Assembly (NCBI GenBank): GCA_949152435.1
Contig: OX424574.1
Coordinates: 40,948,345-41,012,344 of the forward strand
DNA length: 64,000 bases
Reading direction: 5' to 3'
Source of the DNA: Gastracanthus pulcherrimus
Lineage: Eukaryota > Arthropoda > Insecta > Hymenoptera > Pteromalidae
Every line of letters starts with the position of its first letter. Within the stretch, counting starts at the first letter, position 1. Under the pieces are notes generated by a model. It did no database searches. It saw only the letters and a program-made list of their open reading frames with translations, and had not been told where the DNA came from. A program made the translations under genes and the position numbers. Positions 56,901 through 64,000 of the stretch are shown one piece after another.

Positions 56901-59037
56901 ACAACTTGCTATAATAATAGTTCTAAAGATAAACGTTATTTTCAAAATTTAATTCAGATCATTAAAAAAAGATCTATTAATAGTTACACTATTCTTTATG
57001 TCAATATTCTAGTATTAAAAACTGATTTTTATTGTACGACATAATTAGGATGTTGCATAAAAATAAAAAGTTGATTTTCCACATGAAATAGGTAGAATAG
57101 CAAAAAATAATTAGGTCGTATTTTTTGTATCATACTTTGAAAATTACAGATGTTTAAAGTTTCCAAATTTTGTATGTATATAGATATACTCTAATGCTAC
57201 GTGACTTCATGAAAGTATAACATCGTGACATGACGCAAATTTCAAATGGCTGTAACTACTTAAATTTTCGTTAAATTGCAAAAATAAAAAATACGACCTA
57301 ATTGTTTTAGCATAAACTATTTGAACATAGAGTACACAAAAGTTACGCAACAACTGAATTTGATCCTGGTTTTAAACTCATCATTATTAAAAAATTGTTA
57401 TATATAGTTAAAAAAAACATAGAGCAAAAATAGTAATTAATTACCTGATTTAAGATAAGACATGTCATATAATATTTGTAAATTCCTACATCGGCAGGCT
57501 CAAATGAAATAGTGAAGCACTTGCTCGATAACGATTTTATGACTCCACTTACTTCATTGATTTTAAAAGGACATTGAGCAATGTCAATGTCAAACATAAA
57601 TTTAGCGCAAACATTTGCACGATTAGTTAGTTTGAAACATTTTTGAGTTCTACAGTGTGTGTTATTACAAACCATAATTAATCTTGTCGTAGAACTTGTA
57701 ACGTTTGGACCTAAAGTATTTAGGTGAAATATTTATTTGAATATAATAGGTATATTTTATTAAAAAAGCAAATTTTAATTATTCTCAGAGAAGCTAGTGA
57801 AAAAAAATTATTAATAAATAATTCTTTATATTAGTTCATTTAAATATATGTTACCTATGCAAAATCCTTGAACTATGATTTTGTAACAACACTCGTGTGT
57901 ATCCGTTACGAAAAAATAATCCGTGTATTTTCTATTTGGCAAAATAGGCCTATAACTGATGTCGCATACGTAAGACTCGCACGGTAGCAACGACCAAGTA
58001 TATTCGACGGTATTAAACACAGAATCTAGTGGATTACTCTGTGAATCTTTGTGTACAATGTATAATTGGGTTTTCTAATGAATAATAAAAATATTTATGA
58101 AAATTGATTATAAAAAAAATATAATTATATCAAAGACACGTGACTGATAATTTGACGACGGTATAATGGGATACAGCGATGATACATATCTTCAAACTTT
58201 AACAACAAAATGTTATTTTGCAATGCGATAAAAATAATAATATTAATATTCGAATAACAAAAGCGCATGTTTTTTCAAGAAACATAGAGTTCTGTTTTTT
58301 TTTAAATTCCTATTAAGTGAAAATTGAATCTTATATTTTTTTCTTTTAATCTATATATTACCAAGATTTTACCTACATTTTAATACATACCCTGATAGCA
58401 CATAACGTTTTGAAAAAGTTGCATCAAAACACCTTTTAACGTTTAAATGAATAAGTTAAAAAAATGTGTTTATAACGTGCTAAAAACGTGCGAAATGTCC
58501 GCAATTTGGTTGCATATAAAAGCTTTAAAAACGTTTTGCAAACGTTTGAACGGCAATAATTTAAATTGGTTAAAGACGTTTTAAAACATTCGAATTAAAA
58601 TGTTTGATGCAACCTTTCTAAAACATTTTAAAAACGTTATGTAAAGCTGGTACCTTTACCGTTACCGTGAAGCAAATAAATCGGTTCAGTGAATCATAAA
58701 TGTAACACTTATAATTAGAATTTCTTTGAAAACTGACTAACATAGATACTCCTTATACTATAAACATTATAACTTTGAATCCTTATGCTACAAACATTTA
58801 ATTGGATTACCGAGTGGTATAATTATGCAAGTGAATTTCAAATTATCGGAGTCATGTGCGCTGATTTATACTTTTTTGCAAAGTACTTACATCACTTTGA
58901 TTAACGATTCTAATTGATTTAATTTTTGTAACGCCTACTTCTACTTCACCAAAATCGAGTTCAAAGTATTTAACATTTGGATAACATTCAATTCTGAAAT
59001 TAATTTGAAAATGAATTATTTTATAATCACTAAACAT
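46715..59037 (-). CDS. CFAP65: Cilia- and flagella-associated protein 65 (CCDC108-like)
   Basis: Axonemal ASH/MSP-repeat protein of motile cilia and sperm flagella (family knowledge). Eighteen exons join to 1337 residues: 58891-59037, 57855-58074, 57445-57710, 56589-56889, 56285-56506, 56016-56220, 53151-53402, 52476-52695, 50597-50959, 50453-50532, 50006-50291, 49738-49935, 49466-49654, 49107-49363, 48701-48953, 48370-48596, 46946-47114, 46715-46873. The total is a multiple of three. Recurrent immunoglobulin-like signatures include FELDFGEVEVG, WSFIDFGQAEIG, PEELDFGERAY and LNPQGTI. Segment order matches the vertebrate protein, including GHTF..GF..MPQYEIP, a short coiled-coil (ERRLAEKKKAEQENILKRME) and the EFTITEK box. 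The start ATG at 59035-59037 lies 38 codons before the first ASH domain core; about 450 residues of the vertebrate N-terminus have no counterpart here. Two splice junctions are unusual: a 64 bp intron (56221-56284) and a GTTAAT donor after 49466. Confidence 0.9.
47158..47330. mobile_element. MITE with TAGGGTAGAGCGGGG-type ends, in CFAP65 intron
   Basis: The left end TATAGTAGGGTAGAGCGAGG and the complement of the right end (TATGTAGAGTAGAGCGGGG) share about 26 bp, followed by TAACTC. It is 173 bp long and non-coding. Confidence 0.7.
47385..48225. mobile_element. Inverted-repeat element around a GC hairpin, in CFAP65 intron
   Basis: The outer arms (CCTACGATCGCCAT, TATAGTCAACTAATATATAT) are mirrored at the far end (ATATATTAATTGACTATAG, ATGGCGATCGTAGG). 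The arms are about 65 bp. The interior is less AT-rich than its host intron and includes the hairpin at 47582-47664. Short open frames inside show no recognisable domain. Confidence 0.7.
47582..47664. repeat. Perfect 39 bp hairpin with 5 bp loop
   Basis: The arm at 47582-47620 (starting CCATAGCACGTGTAAAATGC, ending CCAAAGGCGAG) is exactly complementary to 47626-47664, with CCATA as loop. There are no mismatches in 39 bp. Imperfect pairing continues outward (GGGAGGTAAA, GGCGA). Confidence 0.95.
50994..52220. mobile_element. Non-autonomous transposon with CCTGGTAGAAAT ends, in CFAP65 intron
   Basis: The left end CCTGGTAGAAATATTATC and the complement of the right end (CCTGGTAGAAATTTATCCCG) are inverted repeats. 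A further shared GGCAAACTAGATAG lies inside both arms. The 1.2 kb element nearly fills the intron between exons 50597-50959 and 52476-52695. No transposase frame is visible. Confidence 0.72.
53822..53956. repeat. Compound (TG)n(CGTG)n microsatellite
   Basis: About 20 TG units pass directly into about 12 TGCG units and then a degenerate GTGCGTGGGTG tail. It lies in a CFAP65 intron. Long low-complexity frames on both strands are artefacts. Confidence 0.95.
54011..54880. repeat. Two diverged direct copies of a ~320 bp unit
   Basis: Unit 1 (about 54011-54330) and unit 2 (about 54541-54880) share, in the same order, GCTCATTTTTTT, TTTTTAGTTTTTCGAGTTTT, TAAAAGAGCATAAAATTACC, TATACACGAAA, CAAACGGTTAT and GATGATTAGGAA. 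It looks like a tandem duplication of a repeat of unknown type. Confidence 0.75.
55188..55684. mobile_element. MITE with TACCCTAGTGGAAAT ends, copy 2, built of GTGAAAAACT words
   Basis: The ends are TACCCTAGTGGAAAT and CATTTCCACTAGGGTA. Almost the entire 497 bp interior is made of variants of TGTGAAAAACTG, switching strand about three times along the element. Same termini as 34127-34586. Confidence 0.85.
57050..57330. repeat. Small palindromic element in CFAP65 intron
   Basis: CAAAAAATAATTAGGTCGTA (about 57101) is mirrored by ATACGACCTAATTGTTTTAG (about 57291). Arms are about 30 bp with an AT-rich centre. Confidence 0.5.
58388..58653. mobile_element. MITE with CCCTGATAGCACATAACG ends, in CFAP65 intron 1
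   Basis: Left CCTGATAGCACATAACGTTT and the complement of the right end (GCTTTACATAACGTTTTT) are imperfect inverted repeats. Inner GTTGCATCAAA blocks are also mirrored (GATGCAAC). AACGTTT words recur throughout. Confidence 0.6.
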
Positions 59038-59039
59038 TA

Positions 59040-59998
59040 TAATTCAAAGGATTTTATAATTTATAATACCTATACTAGAAATAAAAATTGAAATAAATTT
59101 TGGACCTATTTTTCGAAATACATAGCAATAAGTTGATCAACTTTCATTATGTGTATAATAACAATAGGTAACAATATAAGTAAGAGTTTTTTAATAAAAT
59201 TGTTATTAACATTTCTCATATAGTAAAAATGGCATAGTTCCGCGAAAACTCTTATACCTGCACTCCATCTTCCAGCGCATGCGAACTCCCAGTTCCTTTG
59301 TCTATCTCGAACGCTTGCGAAATCTAACGCAAACTCCAATATAGGCCAGCTATATCTAGTCCCGTAAACAATTACCCATTGGCGTGGTGCAGAGTATAGG
59401 CATATACATTATATACTTTCATTCATGCGCTATGAAACGCAGGTGGCAGCAGGTGCATTGTTTTGGTTTGTGTCTCCTTTCCGCGCTCTCCCGAGTAACT
59501 GCGCAGTCGCAGATCGCAGTGCAAGTATTATTATTGCAAAACACAGAGATCAGTATATAGGTATTTTCAGTCCTCCGCCCGATCTCGGGGCGAATGCATG
59601 CTAGCGCGTGAATTCGATTGCGGCAGATCGGCGAATATCTGAATCACACTCGTGAAAATCGGCACGTAGGATACAGTGCTTTTAATAAGTAAATGACGTG
59701 TCGCTGGATTCCAGGAGGAGCGCGTCGTCGATTTGCTCCCTCGCAAAGTGTCTTCGTCACGAGAGCTGCTGACGCTTGCACGGCCGAGGTGAGAGGAGCG
59801 CGATTACGCGCTGCTGCTGCTGCTGCTGCTGCTGCTGTTCCTGCTCCTTTTACCTCTGAAGTCGAATAAGTAGTAGGAGTATACTTATAGCTCTGGCTTG
59901 GTCTCTCTCTATCTCTCGTGAGCGACACGGCTGAACCGCGCGAGATAGACGGCTTCAGCTCAACTCTTTCTACATGGCTTTATGACATTTGATTCAAG
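59040..59998. promoter_or_regulatory. Bidirectional GC-rich promoter region between CFAP65 and the CUB/LDLa gene
   Basis: The spacer separates two divergent start codons (59037 minus, 59999 plus). From about 59230 it is CpG-rich, with a CTG run (59811-59837) and TCTCTC/GAGAGA words, as in the island at 7180-8525. No TATA box is convincing. Frames within it look like composition artefacts. Confidence 0.55.
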
Positions 59999-62019
59999 AT
60001 GGCCGAGCACTGCACCGCAGCGAACTTCGTTTATCTTCTTCTTTTTCTCGCGAGAGCAGTCGCGAATCTAGATCCATCCAAGCCGTACATCGAGCGTAAG
60101 TTAATCGAATAAGCTTAAACAAAATCTTGGTAGCGTTGTTCTCGTGAATATTGGCCCATTGTACTATTTTGTCAATTGTATTGTTGATACGGTTACTTTA
60201 ATTGTTTTATTGTTTGTTTGCTAGTTGGTTTGGACAATCCTGTTATTTGCAATCCTTTACGTGACAAAGTGGGAGTTGTGGAAGAATTGAGGAAGTATAA
60301 GGACTCTGCAATCATGATAAAGCCTTCGCACGTATTCGACAGTTGGCGAGTCAAGTACGATTATTATTGTAAGTTCAGAGTAAAAGCAACCAAAGGCGAA
60401 GGACTCTTTGCTGTTATACAAAGAATGTCTTTTCGACGCAATGGAACAGAGTGTTTGGATTACATTAAGGTATTTGTTATTTTTATAATTTTGAAAAGTG
60501 GAAAAGTTATGGTAGACTGTTTACCATAGTATTACAAAATGTATAAATTGCATATAATTAATCATGCTATTGATTTTTATCTTAAATTTTTTTTAAATTT
60601 CCTATAGAACTTTTATATGTAAATACAAATCATTCGCTTACTATACACTTATACATAGTATGAGTCACCATTAAATCCCAAAGTCGTTATAGCAAGTTGC
60701 TTGTTCAGAGTAATAATTATTCCACAGTTCTTTGTTTTTTTTTTATATATAATATGTTTTTTACATATCTCGTTACTAAAGCAAAATTATCAATTCAATC
60801 TTAATATAGGTATTTATAATGAGCACTCTAATGTAATATGTAAATTCAATGTCGTTTATTTTGTACATTATACAAATCTTTGGTAAATAGGCATAATGAT
60901 AAGCCCATTTTTTGAAATGTTGAGATATTAAGGTTTGAATTTTTAAATTGCTATTGTACCCAATGTATAAGAAAATCATAAATTATGAATTTACTTCTTT
61001 ATATGAAAATATACCATGCATATATACCAAAATTACTAAAAATTCAATTTTCAAAAAAGTGGACAAGTTATGCCTCGATGCCACATAAATATTGAAAACA
61101 AATATTCTTGTTTGCATATTAAAATAAAACATTCGATATTATGGACTTTAAAATTATACATTTTTGTCTGTTCTAGTTTATACCAGAAAATAGTTTTCCA
61201 TCAGAAAAATATTGTGGTAAAGTAGATAACTACAATGGCTTAAAGCGATACATTCCAAATATAGGACTTGGAGAATATGAGATGCAAAATCCAGATTATC
61301 AAAATGGTGTAGAATACACAACAGGAATGTTTGAAGAATTCAATTTACAAGGAAAAATAACAACTGAAATATTTATATCAAAACAGCCACTACTTTCGGG
61401 AGAAACACTTGATTTAGTAGTAACGTATACTCCATATAAAGGTAAATCTTTATAATATAATAATGAACAAATAACAAAATTAATTAAGATAACATTTAAA
61501 CCATTTATTACTTTATTACTTTCTTTCTAAATTTCAGATTGTAAAAATGTTGAAGTTGGAGAGCGCTTCTGGTCTGGTCATCAATATTCTAGTACTTGTA
61601 TTAACAGCAAATTTGTTTGTGATGGTTATTCAAATTGTGCTAGTTTAGTATGCTCTGACGAAAGCAATTGTACCAGTATGGTAAACCGAATCATAAGTGA
61701 TGGGATAGGAACTAAAGTGACTATTAGTGCTGTGACAACAATATTTTTGTGTTTTATTATATTTGTGTTGTGTGTGTGGATCTGTCGAAAACACAAAAAA
61801 CTTTGTTGGTCACCTGATTGGGCTGGACCACCTAATACTGTGAGTGGTAGTCATTCTGGATTGCCAATGGAACGTGGTGAACAGAGTGCTCCAAATCCAC
61901 CTTATGTATCTACAGCACCCATGCTGGAAGTAGTTGTTCCAGCATCTCTACACGACAAGGATTTACCGCCAAGTTATGATTCTTTATTTCCTGCTCAAGC
62001 TCATGCTGCCAATTCATGA
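59999..62019 (+). CDS. Single-pass membrane protein with CUB and LDLa-like domains
   Basis: I recognise the architecture but not a named orthologue. Four exons join in frame to 362 residues: 59999-60095, 60225-60469, 61177-61441, 61538-62019. A signal peptide (about 1-23, FVYLLLFLARAVA core) precedes a CUB-like domain (about 38-200) with cysteines in CNPL, YYCKF, TECLDY and KYCGK. A degenerate LDL-receptor class A-like module follows (204-247: C204, C223, C230, C236, C241, C247, ending CSDESNC), then one transmembrane helix (about 263-285). The cytoplasmic tail is about 77 residues, with a PPSY motif at 346-349 (a WW-domain ligand, usually a Nedd4-family docking site). The predicted role is a cell-surface receptor or adaptor. 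The start was chosen as the first ATG giving a signal peptide. Confidence 0.85.
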
Positions 62020-63215
62020 AACAATTTTTCATTTTGTCTACTCATTTTTTTACACTGATTTATCTAATGTTTTAATTAGATAATAATAATAATTTTTCGA
62101 TGAATCTCTATTATGAAAATACAATATATCAAATGGCGTAAGTGTTCTACTCAAACTCATATACGTTACTTGAGAAAAAATTAGAATTAATACCAAAAAG
62201 ACAAAAATATAGTTAAATTATCTATAATTTTGATCATTTTTAAACAAATTATTTAAAAATTTTTACAGATTATAGAAAAATTTAATTAATGTTTAAAAAT
62301 GATTGAAATACTGCTTATAATCTTATGTTGCGTAATTGTCATAAGTTTCATTATAGGAGCTATGCTAGATTTTGATAATCTTTTTTATGGAATAGCTCAA
62401 AAAACGATTGCTGATTTTTCAGCAAAATAAACGCTTAATGTCTTTCCATATGGCCAAAACTTAATTATACTTTTTATAATCATGTAAAGAAATGTATTTT
62501 GAATGTGATTTACAACATTATCTAGTATAATAGTAACAAATCAAAGACAATAATATTGTTATAGCATAAAGACAACTGTAGACATGCGAAATTTTCTTTT
62601 ATAGTTTTCCACAAATTTCACATTTCTATTGTATGATATAAATATTAATACTTCATTGTATTAATTTTTCTAGAAATTTTTATATACTACATAGCTTATT
62701 GATTATTGATCAAATAAGCTAATTTTTATAGTCAGTATCGAGACAAATCGTATTAAAATTAAAAGACTAATTGCAAGAATGTAAAATTGTATTAAACGGA
62801 TTTCTGTGTACCTGAGCTCCGTTATTGTATACATTTCGTGCTAAATTTTATAGGCAATATTTTGTATATAACTAGTATATACTCGACGTTTTTGGCACTC
62901 ATCAGCAGTGCGTATTTTTGTACATATATACGTTTATGTATATGAGATTTATAACAAAAGAAAACTATATAAACGCGCATATTTAAAATAATCGACTACT
63001 TTAATTATATACCTTTCACGCTATTTTATTAATGAAAAACTAAATTTAATTTCAAATATTTTTATTGCTTGGTTCTTGTACAAAAGTAACGTCGCCACTC
63101 TTTGCCATTATATTATAAAACAATGTTAAGGATAACAATAACTCGAAGGTTTGATAAGTTAAATGCATGTCGTCATCTTTTCAATTTTCTTTAGTAGGTT
63201 TTGAATTTTTATTAG
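62020..63215. other. Convergent 3' spacer, nothing recognised
   Basis: The spacer is AT-rich and contains only short open frames. It presumably holds the 3' untranslated regions of the CUB/LDLa gene and APEH. Confidence 0.5.
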
Positions 63216-63830
63216 TTATTCATCATTGTGCTCCATTAGCCAGAGTCCTGTATTAATGACATTGTCAATTTCAACTTCATCTTTCCTTAACGAATGGTTA
63301 TCTTCGTATATGAACAATCTAGAAAAAATAACATTTTTTAATATTTTGCATTTCTTTATTCTTTGTTTTATATTGAGAAAATATTAAGTGTGTATGAATG
63401 TTTGTTATTTATAAAATTTATTTAAACCATGAGAATGCAAAATGAAATATGTATTTTTTATTTTAAGACTTATAAACATTTTTTCGGTTTAAACTACTCG
63501 ATTGCAGTGCAATAATTTATTGTCTTCTAATGAGAATTTATAATATATTCCTACTTTATTATATATGAAACGACAATTTAATTCTTTATATGGAAAACTT
63601 ACTTAGTCTTCACATTATTTGCTGTCAGCCGATAATACCACAGTTTACCCTGGGACGAAGGGACACGCAAATCTTTTGATCCAAGAGCAATCAGAGTAGG
63701 TGCCTTAACTTTATCTGCATGAAGGATGGGCGAGTGTTTTAACATCTTTTCAATCAGCTCACTATAGCTTGCTTCATCACCTGTTTGAGGCAGCTTTTCA
63801 AAGAAAGAGCAACCACTTTCGGCACAGCAC
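63216..63830 (-). CDS. APEH: Acylaminoacyl-peptidase, C-terminal end (partial)
   Basis: Serine hydrolase of the prolyl-oligopeptidase family that removes N-acetylated residues from peptides in the cytosol (family knowledge). Two exons are visible, 63603-63830 and 63216-63318, spliced in phase. The translation includes ELIEKMLKHSPILHADKVKA and LIALGSKDLRVPSSQGK, where the Asp of the catalytic triad is expected, then the C-terminal block with EDNHSL, where the catalytic His is expected, and NVINTGLWLMEH before the stop. The catalytic Ser and propeller lie upstream, beyond the window edge; the last 170 bases look intronic. Confidence 0.88.
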
Positions 63831-64000
63831 CTGACAAATTGAAAAGTTTAATATATCTGAAAATTGTCTTTTAATAATTTTATAGTTAAAAATAGTTTTC
63901 CTTTAATAAACTTATATAATTTCTTCAAACTTTCAAGGCAATTGAATATATTTAAGGGGGATATTCCTACCATTTTTATTAAAATTGCCCCTTATTTATA

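Noticed and set aside
59255..59340. An extra upstream CFAP65 exon
   Set aside because: The frame lacks an ATG, its donor phase does not match the acceptor before the first ASH domain, and it shows no MSP/ASH signature.

Overview
The window is a stretch of a eukaryotic nuclear genome, most likely an insect and plausibly a hymenopteran. It is AT-rich, its genes are split by GT-AG introns, and it carries insect-type LINEs, a pogo-like transposase relic and tRNA-derived SINEs. Nothing in it is prokaryotic or viral. Every gene model here was built by hand from splice sites, frame and remembered family sequences. Five protein-coding genes are well supported. Layout: 1-9131 has no recognised gene; it holds several inverted-repeat elements and a GC-rich, promoter-like island (about 7180-8525). 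9132-10200 (+) is METTL1, the tRNA guanine-N7 methyltransferase, in five exons. 10490-24997 (-) is cytoplasmic leucyl-tRNA synthetase, complete in 16 exons and convergent with METTL1; the two stop codons are only about 290 bp apart. Its introns hold a structurally intact non-LTR retrotransposon with two open reading frames (17569-21974), a LINE relic and a 2.7 kb nest of inverted-repeat elements. 25.0-46.7 kb is mostly repeats. It has an uncertain multi-exon gene (28.36-29.70 kb), a GC island with a possible first exon (31.2-31.9 kb), a 6.2 kb element with ~600 bp terminal inverted repeats and a dead pogo-like transposase inside (32108-38311), two SINEs, and an R1-like LINE relic broken by one foldback element that is itself broken by another. 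46715-59037 (-) is CFAP65/CCDC108, a ciliary and sperm-flagellar ASH/MSP-domain protein, in 18 exons. It appears to lack the N-terminal third of the vertebrate protein and has one very GC-rich exon. 59999-62019 (+) is a CUB plus LDLa-like single-pass membrane protein with a PPxY tail, divergent from CFAP65 across a ~960 bp GC-rich spacer. 63216-63830 (-) is the 3' end of acylaminoacyl-peptidase (APEH), cut by the window edge. METTL1 and LARS1 both act on tRNA, but no operon-like logic applies in this kind of genome, and CFAP65, the CUB/LDLa gene and APEH are functionally unrelated to them. The most unusual feature of the window is transposon stratigraphy: several non-autonomous elements have landed inside arms of other inverted repeats. 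The undamaged opposite arm then shows the empty site, so target-site duplications (TA, TAA, 8 bp) can be read directly.
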